Shown in pieces: positions 35,554 to 43,003 of a stretch of 64,000 nucleotides of DNA; within the stretch, counting starts at the first letter, position 1; each line of letters starts with the position of its first letter. Where the stretch lies: assembly GCF_001439605.1 (NCBI RefSeq), contig NZ_LMBX01000015.1:78071-142070 (forward strand). Direction: 5' to 3'. Below the pieces are notes generated by a model. It was not told the DNA's origin, made no database searches, and worked only from the letters and a program-made list of their open reading frames with translations. Source of the DNA: Cytobacillus praedii (GTDB lineage Bacteria; Bacillota; Bacilli; Bacillales; Cytobacillaceae). The position numbers and the translations under genes are program-made.

Positions 35554-36447
35554 TTAGTTACAATCATTTGCTTTATATTTTTTATATGCAAAAGGTGTCA
35601 TGTTCATTGAATTTCGAAATTTCTCAATAAAATAGCTTGTACTATTAAAGCCTACTTGATAGGCAACTTCAGTAACAGTAGGCTCTGCTTGCTGCAAATG
35701 GATTAAGCTTTTTTGAATACGATAATCGATAACATAATTTAATGGTGTAGTTTTTAAAATTCGCTTGAAGTACCGACAGCATTCAGATCGACTCAACCCC
35801 CCAGCTCTTGCGATATCCTCTAACTTAATCTTCTCAGCATAATGCAGGTGTATCCAGCTTAACATTTGCTTCATTCGTTCACTCTTTACTATTTCCGTCT
35901 GTACGTACTCTGGTTGAAAACCATTAAAAATTAAGTTTTTCCAGATTAACGTTAATTGCATAGTTATATCAATTTCAAAATACTGCGATTTTTGCTCAAT
36001 CAACTGTTTGATAGCTATAATGGCATCTACTATGTTTTTCCCCCAAGGCTCATTTGCTTTTACAAAAACGTAAGGTAAATTAGTAGCTTGTATATAAGGA
36101 GTTACATAGGTTGTGTAGAGTTCCTGCGACAGAACAAAATGAGGGGACACATTTAAACAAATATAGACACAGCCCGATTGATTCTTTTCTTCTGCCATGT
36201 GCAGGCATCCACTATTTATAAATAGCCCCTCTCCTTTTCTTACTACTATTCTTTCTTCATTTATTTGAAAGATGGCCTCCCCTTTTATAATCAAGACAAA
36301 TTGAATTTCCTCATGCCAATGGAGTGGGATATACCCATGTAAATTTTGATTAATGGTGGTTTCATAACATGCAATCGGTAAGTTAACTGTACGATGTTGG
36401 GTCAGTTCTTTTAAATTTTGATTTACCATAAAATTTTTTATTTGCAT
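35554..36447 (-). CDS. AraC family regulator with cupin sensor domain
   Basis: 297 residues. N-terminal cupin (HWHEEIQFVLIIKGEAIFQI, near 42-61, then KGEGLFINSGCLH). The C-terminal part is an AraC double helix-turn-helix (LEDIARAGGLSRSECCRYFKRI and VTEVAYQVGFNSTSYFIEKFR). ATG 36447 follows GAGGGGATTAC. Divergent from the EamA transporter gene (106 bases between starts), so it probably regulates that gene in response to a small ligand (inference). Confidence 0.9.
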   Translation of the reverse strand: MQIKNFMVNQNLKELTQHRTVNLPIACYETTINQNLHGYIPLHWHEEIQFVLIIKGEAIFQINEERIVVRKGEGLFINSGCLHMAEEKNQSGCVYICLNVSPHFVLSQELYTTYVTPYIQATNLPYVFVKANEPWGKNIVDAIIAIKQLIEQKSQYFEIDITMQLTLIWKNLIFNGFQPEYVQTEIVKSERMKQMLSWIHLHYAEKIKLEDIARAGGLSRSECCRYFKRILKTTPLNYVIDYRIQKSLIHLQQAEPTVTEVAYQVGFNSTSYFIEKFRNSMNMTPFAYKKYKANDCN

Positions 36448-36553
36448 GTAATCCCCTCAATATATTTATATTTTTTCATTCAATTTAAGTATTATTAGAT
36501 CAAGTTCTCACTTATTATAACAATATTATTATATTTAAGAAGGAGAATCGATC

Positions 36554-37507
36554 ATGAATAGACCTACTAGAAGAACAGGATTATTTCTCGTAATTACAGG
36601 AGCGATATTTTGGGGTGTTGGTGGTACAGTTGCACAGAAGCTCTTTCAACAATACGCAATCAATGTAAATTGGCTCGTAACAACACGCTTGCTTATAGCT
36701 GGTTTATTACTCCTAACCGTTCAATTTATTTGGAAAGATCGTTCTCAAGTTTTTGGGGTCTGGAAAAATAAAAAAACAGCTGTTCAACTGATTATTTTCG
36801 GGATACTCGGCATGCTTGCGGTTCAATACACCTATATGGCATCCATTAAATATGGAAACGCTGCGGTTGCGACACTATTACAATACTTAGCTCCAGTAAT
36901 GATTATCATTTACTTAATTTTACGTAAACAAGCCATTCTAACCCGACGAGATTTGTTAACTGTTTCGCTTGCTTTAGGCGGCTGCTTTTTCTTATTAACA
37001 AACGGTTCAATCTCCGGTCTATCTGTACCGACACTTGCAATCATTTGGGGTGTATTATCTGGACTAGCGTTAGCATTTTACACCTTAAATGCAGTTCCTC
37101 TCCTTAAGCAATATGATTCCCTTGTCATAGTTGGCTGGGCTATGATGATCGGTGGTTTTGCATTAAGTTTTATCCATCCACCTTGGCAAATGGACTTTTC
37201 AAGCTTACGAGCAGAAGCCTTTTTATATTTAGGATTCGTGATCATATTCGGTACAATGATTGCATTTTGGTTTTATATAGAAAGTTTACAAAGTCTTTCA
37301 CCTAAAGAAACAAGCCTGTTAGGTAGTATAGAACCACTTGCAGCTGTTCTAACAACAGTCTTTTGGTTAAAAGAACCTTTCGGATTTTTTCAGTGGATTG
37401 GGACAACCTGTATCATTGGGATGTTATTATTACTAGCTTTGAAAAAAAAGTCTTCATCAAAGAGTAAGCAGCCTCAAAAATATAAAAGGTCTTATAGAAT
37501 TAGCTGA
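36554..37507 (+). CDS. EamA/DMT family transporter
   Basis: 317 residues, ten membrane segments in two EamA repeats (residues about 10-145 and 155-295). [14 protein letters not shown] at the start of the first, and [21 protein letters not shown] in the last repeat, are typical. The ending is Lys/Ser-rich and cytosolic. Members export amino acids or other metabolites. ATG 36554 is preceded by AAGGAGAATCGATC. It is divergent from the AraC gene. The terminator stem overlaps its last codons. Confidence 0.9.
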   Translation: MNRPTRRTGLFLVITGAIFWGVGGTVAQKLFQQYAINVNWLVTTRLLIAGLLLLTVQFIWKDRSQVFGVWKNKKTAVQLIIFGILGMLAVQYTYMASIKYGNAAVATLLQYLAPVMIIIYLILRKQAILTRRDLLTVSLALGGCFFLLTNGSISGLSVPTLAIIWGVLSGLALAFYTLNAVPLLKQYDSLVIVGWAMMIGGFALSFIHPPWQMDFSSLRAEAFLYLGFVIIFGTMIAFWFYIESLQSLSPKETSLLGSIEPLAAVLTTVFWLKEPFGFFQWIGTTCIIGMLLLLALKKKSSSKSKQPQKYKRSYRIS

Positions 37508-37533
37508 AATTAGCTAATTCTATAAGGCTTTTT
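37491..37533 (+). terminator. Terminator of the EamA gene
   Basis: A 15-base stem, 37491-37505 with 37512-37526, loop of 6, then GCTTTTTA. The left arm includes the last sense codons. Confidence 0.85.
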
Positions 37534-37557
37534 AATGCTAACCTTCATTTCATGAAG

Positions 37558-37589
37558 AAAGACGCTTTCCATATTTCAGAAAAGCGTCC
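37558..37589 (-). terminator. Terminator of the ABC-F gene
   Basis: Minus strand GACGCTTT pairs with AAAGCGTC, followed by TTTCTTC. A degenerate relative of this stretch (CATGAAGAAAGACG...) recurs near 63899. Confidence 0.6.
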
Positions 37590-37717
37590 TTAACAGAAGA
37601 CTCGACTTCAAGAAAATATATTCCCCTAATATGAGGAATTCAAAGACCATATTGAAGAAATACACTGCCGTTTACTACCCTTATTTACTGATTATCTCTT
37701 CAATTCTTCAAATTCAC

Positions 37718-39196
37718 CTACAAAGAAATCGTTTTTGTTGCAACTGTTTGCTGAAATGCCTGATCATGCTCAACAAAAACCATAGTGGGATTAAATCTTT
37801 GAATTAGCTCTTCAATCTGCATGCGCGAATAAATATCAATAAAATTTAACGGTTCATCCCAAATATATAAATGAGCTTTTTCACATAAGCTTTTTGCTAT
37901 AAGCAGCTTTTTCTTTTGTCCGCCAGAATAATGTGATAGATCTTTCTCAAATTGAATTCGGTCAAAATCCATCTTGCGCAGGATGGATTTAAATAATGTT
38001 TCATCAATCTCATGCAATTCAATAAAGTCCGATAACAGTCCCTTCAAATGAGAAGTATCTTGCTGGACATAGGATATAACGAGACCTGAGCCTAACTGAA
38101 TTGTACCTGTATGCTGTATGGGATGTCCTAGAATTAGTTTTAGAATGCTACTCTTTCCGCTTCCATTCTTTCCATCTAGTACAATTCGGTCACCTTGTTC
38201 AACATTAAAGCTAATTGGCTTATTCACTGGCTGGTCATCATACTTAACAGACACATCAGCCAAAACAATCCATTCATTTGCCTGAAATTCCAATGATTCT
38301 AATTTTAATGACTCGGTTTTTTCTACATTTTTTAGCAGTTTAGACTTTTCCTCAATCGCTTTTTGTTGCCTTGATTCAAGGTTCTTTGCTCTCTTCATCA
38401 TCTTAGCCGCTTTATGTCCTACAAAACCTTTGTCTAGCTTAGAACCCGAATTTGTTGTCCCATTTTTGGAGGCTTCCACTTGACTGGACCAGCCAGCTGT
38501 TCGCTTTGAAGACTGTTTTAATCGCCCAATGTCTTTTTGCAGACGCTGATTTGCTGCCTCTTCATGCTCTTGCTGTCTATCAAAATTTAACTTCCAAGAT
38601 GAATAGTTACCGCTTTGCACTTCAATATTTGCTCTATTTATAGATAAGATATGGTCAACGCATCCATCTAAAAAGATTCTGTCATGTGAAATTAAAATAA
38701 ACCCTTTTTTCTTCCTTAGATAATCAGAGACAACCTTTCTAGCATCAATATCCAGATGATTCGTTGGCTCATCAATCAATAGAAATTGACCCTCATTCAA
38801 AAATAGTGCAGCCAGCAGCACCTTTGTTTGTTCTCCGTTTGATAATGTTTTAAATGGCCGGTACATAACCTCAGCATCAACATTTAGATAGGATATTTCA
38901 CGAAGAAACTCCCAATCTTCTGCTTGGGGACAAATTTCTTCTAAGATTTCATGTGTATATTTGTCTTTATCCGAAACTGGATAAGGGAAATAATTAAATA
39001 CTACCGAAGAAATGATACTCCCGCTATACTCATAATTCCCTAATAATAGATTAAAAAATGTAGTTTTGCCTCGTCCATTCCTGCCGATAAAACCAAGTTT
39101 CCAATCTGTATCTATTTGAAAGTTTACATCTTCAAAAATATTATCAAAGCTGCTTGGATAAGAAAAAGTTAAGTTTTGAACCTGTATCATTGACAT
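37718..39196 (-). CDS. Lsa-type ABC-F ribosomal protection protein
   Basis: 492 residues, two ABC ATPase domains and no membrane part. First Walker A GRNGRGKTT near 40, signature TLSNGEQTKVL, Walker B LLIDEPTNHLD. Second Walker A GKNGSGKSS, signature YSGGQKKKLL, Walker B WDEPLNFID. The inter-domain linker contains the basic helix pair with GSKLDKGFVGHKAAKMMKRA, like Lsa proteins, which release lincosamides, streptogramin A and pleuromutilins from the ribosome. ATG 39196 has AAAGGAGG; the frame extends upstream to 39223 without need. The long leader carries attenuator elements. The Cfr-type gene lies upstream on the same strand. Confidence 0.88.
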   Translation of the reverse strand: MSMIQVQNLTFSYPSSFDNIFEDVNFQIDTDWKLGFIGRNGRGKTTFFNLLLGNYEYSGSIISSVVFNYFPYPVSDKDKYTHEILEEICPQAEDWEFLREISYLNVDAEVMYRPFKTLSNGEQTKVLLAALFLNEGQFLLIDEPTNHLDIDARKVVSDYLRKKKGFILISHDRIFLDGCVDHILSINRANIEVQSGNYSSWKLNFDRQQEHEEAANQRLQKDIGRLKQSSKRTAGWSSQVEASKNGTTNSGSKLDKGFVGHKAAKMMKRAKNLESRQQKAIEEKSKLLKNVEKTESLKLESLEFQANEWIVLADVSVKYDDQPVNKPISFNVEQGDRIVLDGKNGSGKSSILKLILGHPIQHTGTIQLGSGLVISYVQQDTSHLKGLLSDFIELHEIDETLFKSILRKMDFDRIQFEKDLSHYSGGQKKKLLIAKSLCEKAHLYIWDEPLNFIDIYSRMQIEELIQRFNPTMVFVEHDQAFQQTVATKTISL

Positions 39197-39268
39197 AATA
39201 ATTCCTCCTTTGTATTTCAACACGTATTACTTTTTATACAAAGTCGGCACACCCATCTATTTACATAT

Positions 39269-39308
39269 CTCCGTATAAGTTTGATGGATACTATCGACTT
39301 ATACGGAG
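39269..39308 (-). promoter_or_regulatory. Leader hairpin before the ABC-F gene
   Basis: Perfect 12-base arms (39269-39280 and 39297-39308). The upstream (5') arm overlaps the last codons of the 16-residue leader ORF, so a translating or stalled ribosome there would open the hairpin. Confidence 0.6.
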
Positions 39309-39341
39309 TAATACATGCGTTACAATCGTATCTGTACTCAT
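39291..39341 (-). CDS. Leader ORF 2 of the ABC-F gene (16 codons)
   Basis: It reads MSTDTIVTHVLLRISR, with AAAGGAGAG 6 bases before ATG 39341. It lies between the leader terminator and the ABC-F start. Its end overlaps a 12-base hairpin. Leader peptides of similar length control erm and cat genes by ribosome stalling; such a role here is inference. Confidence 0.55.
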   Translation of the reverse strand: MSTDTIVTHVLLRISR

Positions 39342-39390
39342 ATTATTCTCTCCTTTACTCGAAAAATTCACTTCTAATCTTTGAGAGAAT

Positions 39391-39423
39391 CAAAAAATCC
39401 TCCCATTTTAAACTGGAAGGATT
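39391..39423 (-). terminator. Leader terminator (attenuator) of the ABC-F gene
   Basis: Minus strand AATCCTTCCA pairs with TGGGAGGAT T (arms 39414-39423 and 39396-39405, one G-U pair, 8-base loop), followed by six T. It lies about 195 bases before the gene start and about 200 after the promoter. Confidence 0.85.
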
Positions 39424-39509
39424 AGTCATATAATCATATTTAATAAGTCCTTATTAGCCAATAAACGATTGGCCAATAAGTTATAAACTGATTTATAAAA
39501 ATGAATAGA

Positions 39510-39570
39510 CTAATCCTATATTTTAAAATGCGAACTTGAATTTATTCGTTTTAAATAAAATATAGATTAG
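39510..39570 (-). promoter_or_regulatory. Antitermination stem of the ABC-F leader
   Basis: Arms 39556-39570 and 39510-39525 pair over 15 bases with one bulge. The 3' arm also contains AGGATTAGT, exactly complementary to ACTAATCCT in the 5' arm of the terminator, so the two structures exclude each other. Confidence 0.7.
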
Positions 39571-39585
39571 TTAATCATCGTTCAT
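39571..39585 (-). CDS. Leader ORF 1 of the ABC-F gene (MNDD)
   Basis: Four codons and stop after AAAGGA (7-base spacing). The stop codon abuts the first arm of the leader stem, so a ribosome stalled here would cover that arm and favour the antiterminator. Confidence 0.5.
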   Translation of the reverse strand: MNDD

Positions 39586-39613
39586 TCATCAGTCCTTTCA
39601 CATATATTCTATA

Positions 39614-39642
39614 ATTATAACAATTTTTATTATGAAATACAA
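39614..39642 (-). promoter_or_regulatory. Promoter of the ABC-F gene
   Basis: TTGTAT (39642-39637), 17-base spacer, TATAAT (39619-39614) on the minus strand. Confidence 0.8.
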
Positions 39643-39711
39643 TTTTGCATTGTATTCCTTTAACCTTCATTAGGAGGTATCCTAATTTGTATACATTGCA
39701 TGCCCCTCAAA

Positions 39712-40767
39712 TTACTGCTTGCCGCTCTTTTGATAATTTGCATACAACTGACCACAAGCAGCATCTATATCCATTCCAAATTGACTTCTAATCGTCACAT
39801 TGAGACTTGATGATTTTAATTCTTTATAAAAATTTACAACACGACTTTCGTCCACTTCATCAAACTTTAAAGGTGAACGAACGGTATGGTTATATCTAAT
39901 TAAATTCACATGATATAGACTCCCAGCTTTATATCGGCCTTTTAAAAGACTTACAACTCCTTTAGCATGATCAATTGAATCATTTACACCAGGCAGCATA
40001 ATATAAGCGATGTAAACTTTTCTGGAAGTTACACGAATATGCTCATCTAATATATCCAGCACATCTAGGAATGGATATCGATTATTAATTGGCATCAGCT
40101 TACTTCGTTGCTCATTAAAAGGAGAATGTAACGAAAACGTCAGGTTAACTTGCGGATAATTCTGTGTCATTTTTTGGATGCTTGGTATAATCCCAATTGT
40201 TGAAATTGTTAGCCTGCGAGGGCTTAAAGCAAACAGCGCAGGATCAGTGAGTACATCTATGGCATCGAAAACCTGTACATTTGATAATGCTTCTCCCATC
40301 CCCATAAAAGAAATACTATCAATGGTATGTCCTTGTAAGTGAAAGAAGAGAATTTGGTCAGTTATTTCATCTGATGTCAAATTCCTTTTTAATCCAATAT
40401 CCCCTGTTGCACAAAATTTACACCCAAAACTGCAACCGCACTGAGAAGATATACAAAATGATTCCCACCCAGCTTTATATTTCATATTGACCGTTTCTAC
40501 TTTTTCATTTCCTGAGATTTCAAATAAGACCTTAGTGACTTGCTCAGAATGTTGTTCATTTAAAGGAACAACGTCTAAAATAGACTCACCGAATTCTTTA
40601 GCTAAAATTTCTCTTAACGATTTGGGAAGAACAGTCATTTCATTAAATTTAGCTTTTCTTTCTTTAAAAATAGCATTCAAAATTTGTTTCATTCTATAAC
40701 TAGGGTAATTATATTTCCTAAAGAATTCTTCTATTCTTCTATATTTATTCATTTGTCTTAATTGCAT
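39712..40767 (-). CDS. cfr: Cfr-type 23S rRNA (adenine2503-C8) methyltransferase
   Basis: 351-residue radical-SAM enzyme of the RlmN/Cfr family. From the start MQLRQMNKYRRIEEF, the cluster motif CxxxCxxC falls at C112, C116 and C119, and the other catalytic cysteines at C105 (ESFCISS) and C338 (DAACGQLYANY), the same numbers as in Cfr. NMKYKAGWESFCISSQCGC and SFSLHSPFNEQRSKLMPINNRYP also match Cfr rather than RlmN, so C8 methylation of A2503 and resistance to phenicols, lincosamides, oxazolidinones, pleuromutilins and streptogramin A are expected (inference). Whether it is the C8 or C2 enzyme should be tested. ATG 40767 follows GGAAGGTG. Leader attenuator upstream. Confidence 0.88.
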   Translation of the reverse strand: MQLRQMNKYRRIEEFFRKYNYPSYRMKQILNAIFKERKAKFNEMTVLPKSLREILAKEFGESILDVVPLNEQHSEQVTKVLFEISGNEKVETVNMKYKAGWESFCISSQCGCSFGCKFCATGDIGLKRNLTSDEITDQILFFHLQGHTIDSISFMGMGEALSNVQVFDAIDVLTDPALFALSPRRLTISTIGIIPSIQKMTQNYPQVNLTFSLHSPFNEQRSKLMPINNRYPFLDVLDILDEHIRVTSRKVYIAYIMLPGVNDSIDHAKGVVSLLKGRYKAGSLYHVNLIRYNHTVRSPLKFDEVDESRVVNFYKELKSSSLNVTIRSQFGMDIDAACGQLYANYQKSGKQ

Positions 40768-40850
40768 GTATCTCACCTTCCATATGACTCTCTAATTTTT
40801 TTGAGTAAATAGAAGGGAGTTTATCTATCCTTTAAGTTAAAGAAGAACAC

Positions 40851-40878
40851 AAAAAGCACCGATCAAATTATCGGTGCT
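40851..40878 (-). terminator. Leader terminator (attenuator) of the cfr-type gene
   Basis: AGCACCGAT and ATCGGTGCT (40870-40878 and 40855-40863), perfect 9-base stem, 6-base loop, then TTTTTG. It lies about 85 bases before the cfr-type start and 30 bases after the leader ORF. Confidence 0.88.
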
Positions 40879-40909
40879 AGGCATTAATACACAAATAAAT
40901 AAAAGTCAT

Positions 40910-41059
40910 TTATTCGTATGTTTTCATAGATGCAATGCTCCGATAACTGTTTTGTATATGGTTGTATAGCTTAAAAAAGGACAGACTGCTCCCTTTATGT
41001 GCTAATCCATCACCAATTTTTGCATTTTTTCCAAACAAAATTCTAAAAACAGTTAACAT
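40910..41059 (-). CDS. 49-codon leader ORF of the cfr-type gene
   Basis: It begins MLTVFRILFGKNAKIGDGLA and ends YRSIASMKTYE; ATG 41059 has GGGAGGTG upstream, the strongest ribosome site of the leader. Codons 38-41 carry TTATCGGAGC, which can pair with GCACCGATAA of the terminator stem (one mismatch) and block it. Translation of the ORF would thus change which structure forms. Not recognised as an independent protein, though a genuine small protein cannot be excluded. Confidence 0.6.
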   Translation of the reverse strand: MLTVFRILFGKNAKIGDGLAHKGSSLSFFKLYNHIQNSYRSIASMKTYE

Positions 41060-41095
41060 CGCTTGCACCTCCCTTTGTCAAATTTATCTTTGAGT

Positions 41096-41124
41096 AATCT
41101 AACATAAAAGTAAGTATATGTAAA
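41096..41124 (-). promoter_or_regulatory. Promoter of the cfr-type gene
   Basis: TTTACA (41124-41119), 17-base spacer, TAGATT (41101-41096), 37 bases before the leader ORF. Confidence 0.7.
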
Positions 41125-41310
41125 GTAGATTTCGAGAATGATTGCACAGAAAGTTTATATGTATTTCTTCACAAACTTTGTTTCCCTTGTTCAAAAGCAT
41201 ATACAATAACGAAAAAATACCTAACTTCAGTTGAGAAATTAGGATATTTTTACAACTATTCGTAAAATAATTACTCAGTTATTGCTGTTTACAGTATTTA
41301 TTTGAATTGT

Positions 41311-42186
41311 TTATTCCTCCATACTCCCATATCCTTCCGGTGCAGGAATAGCAAATTCAGCGGAACGGCTGACGGCTTCCCACTCTTTCCATGTAGAAAT
41401 ACGTTTTTCTGTATGATCAATTGCTAAATCATATACAAGGCTGCCTAGAATTAATCGAAGAGGAGGATTGTCACTATTAACCAGCTTCATCATAGCTTCA
41501 GCTGCCAGCTTAGGGTCGCTATCAGCCGATTCAGTTGAATTTTGTGTAGCCAACTCCTCCCGTAATAAATCATACTCTTTTTTCTGTGCAGTCAAGCCCA
41601 TTTTTAGATAGAGGTTTGTCCAGTAACCCCCGGGTTCGATAATAGATACCTTTATTCCAAAATGAGCAGCTTCTTGTGCTAAAGCTTCACTAAATCCCTC
41701 TAAAGCAAATTTACTAGCACTGTAGACTCCCGACATAGGACCAGTAATCAGTCCACCTATACTTGATATCTGTATAATATGGCCTGAACCTTGTGTCCTC
41801 AAGTGCGGCAATACAGCTTGACAAACCCAAACCGCACCATAGTAATTGGTTTCCATTTGACTTCTTACTTCATCTTCACTAAATTCTTCAATCATTCCCA
41901 ATACCATATTTCCTGCATTGTTTATGACAATATCAAGCTTTCCAAAATGTGTAATGGCCGTTTCCACTTCGGAAAAAACGGCACTTCGATTAGTAACATC
42001 TAGCCTCAAGGGAAGCAGCCTTCCTTCAAATTGGCTTTTTAATTCATTCAGCTTTTCAATATTTCTAGCAATACCAACCACCTTATCTCCTGATTCCAAT
42101 GCTTTTTTTGTGAATTCATATCCTAATCCACTGCTTGCACCTGTAATAAACCATACTCGTGTATTTTCATTGTTACTATAAGTCAT
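41311..42186 (-). CDS. Short-chain dehydrogenase/reductase
   Basis: 291 residues. Cofactor motif TGASSGLGYEF (near 15-25), NNAGNMV, catalytic ISSIGGLITGPMSGVYSASKFALEG (Ser, Tyr-x3-Lys) and EPGGYWTN. It belongs to the classical SDRs that act on many carbonyl substrates. ATG 42186 has AGTGGAGGGG upstream. The gene is preceded by a TTGACA promoter and, just after the likely transcription start, by an intrinsic terminator, so attenuation is possible. Substrate unknown. Confidence 0.88.
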   Translation of the reverse strand: MTYSNNENTRVWFITGASSGLGYEFTKKALESGDKVVGIARNIEKLNELKSQFEGRLLPLRLDVTNRSAVFSEVETAITHFGKLDIVINNAGNMVLGMIEEFSEDEVRSQMETNYYGAVWVCQAVLPHLRTQGSGHIIQISSIGGLITGPMSGVYSASKFALEGFSEALAQEAAHFGIKVSIIEPGGYWTNLYLKMGLTAQKKEYDLLREELATQNSTESADSDPKLAAEAMMKLVNSDNPPLRLILGSLVYDLAIDHTEKRISTWKEWEAVSRSAEFAIPAPEGYGSMEE

Positions 42187-42257
42187 AAATAATCCCCTCC
42201 ACTAAAATTTAATTAATTCGGCTGCATTTAATACCAATTACTTGAAGTTAACCACAT

Positions 42258-42300
42258 CAAAAAAAAACAAAATAAAAAGCACAGGTGATCTGCCTATGCT
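42258..42300 (-). terminator. Promoter-proximal intrinsic terminator upstream of the SDR gene
   Basis: Minus strand AGCATAGG pairs with CCTGTGCT (one G-U), followed by TTTTTATTTTG and a longer T run. It lies about 16 bases after the predicted transcription start and about 75 before the gene. Confidence 0.65.
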
Positions 42301-42322
42301 CTGAATATAGAATAATGGATTC

Positions 42323-42351
42323 ATATAGAACATTGAAGCTATTGATGTCAA
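42323..42351 (-). promoter_or_regulatory. SigA-type promoter of the SDR gene
   Basis: TTGACA (42351-42346), 17-base spacer, CTATAT (42328-42323). Confidence 0.7.
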
Positions 42352-42390
42352 TTTGAGATTCGTTTCATGGGGAGTTTCCCTTTTAAAAGA

Positions 42391-42659
42391 AGGCTTTGTT
42401 ATTATTCATTGTTGATTTTCATGTTTATATTAGGCGGAGAATTTCCTTCTAATATATACAGAGGAAGCTTAAGAGGCAGATATAAGCGGAGATTATCCGC
42501 TTAACTGCTCTATAAAAGACAAAATTCCAAGGTTTGGATAATATAAGCGGAAAAACTTCCTTTATTTTTAAAGAAATATGTGTATTTCCCAAATTAAACG
42601 TAATTTTTCCGTTAATTTTTCAAACATAGTAAATTCAACATTCATTTATAATAGAGCCT
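42391..42659. repeat. 269-base dispersed intergenic repeat, copy 2
   Basis: Same length and orientation as 7910-8178, about 24 differences by eye. Ends AGGCTTTGTT and AATAGAGCCT are inverted (8 of 10). No coding frame. Confidence 0.75.
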
Positions 42660-42907
42660 AAAAAAATGAGATATTGCATTTCTTCTCTTTTTTCCACAAC
42701 GTATAATAAAGGTATCCTACTAGAGGTCAGTAGTCGAAAACAGAAACAAGCTTAGAGACTCCCAGTAATTTATTTTGAGGAATATGACAGGACCCTTCCC
42801 CTATAATAACCGTTGGTATGATTGTAGGTTTGAAATAAAGTTGTACCATATTACCCCTTTGGAATGTATAATCATCTATGTATTTTAAATTTAAAGGAAG
42901 TGAATTC

Positions 42908-42991
42908 ATGAGTGATTTAGAAAAAATTAAACTCGTGAAGCCACCATTTCCCAAGCTGCGATGTTTTTCTTTCAAACCTATAATTATTTAG
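42908..42991 (+). CDS. 27-codon leader ORF before the MFS gene
   Basis: It begins MSDLEKIKLVKPPFPKL and ends KPIII. AAAGGAAG lies 6-13 bases before ATG 42908, and the stop codon overlaps the AGGAGAGG ribosome site of the MFS gene. The PPFP segment is of the kind that slows ribosomes. It is most likely a leader peptide coupling translation of the pump. Confidence 0.5.
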   Translation: MSDLEKIKLVKPPFPKLRCFSFKPIII

Positions 42992-43003
42992 GAGAGGATT
43001 ATT

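Noticed and set aside
42727..42975. 82-codon minus-strand ORF before the MFS gene
   Set aside because: It overlaps antisense the better supported leader ORF and shows no family features.
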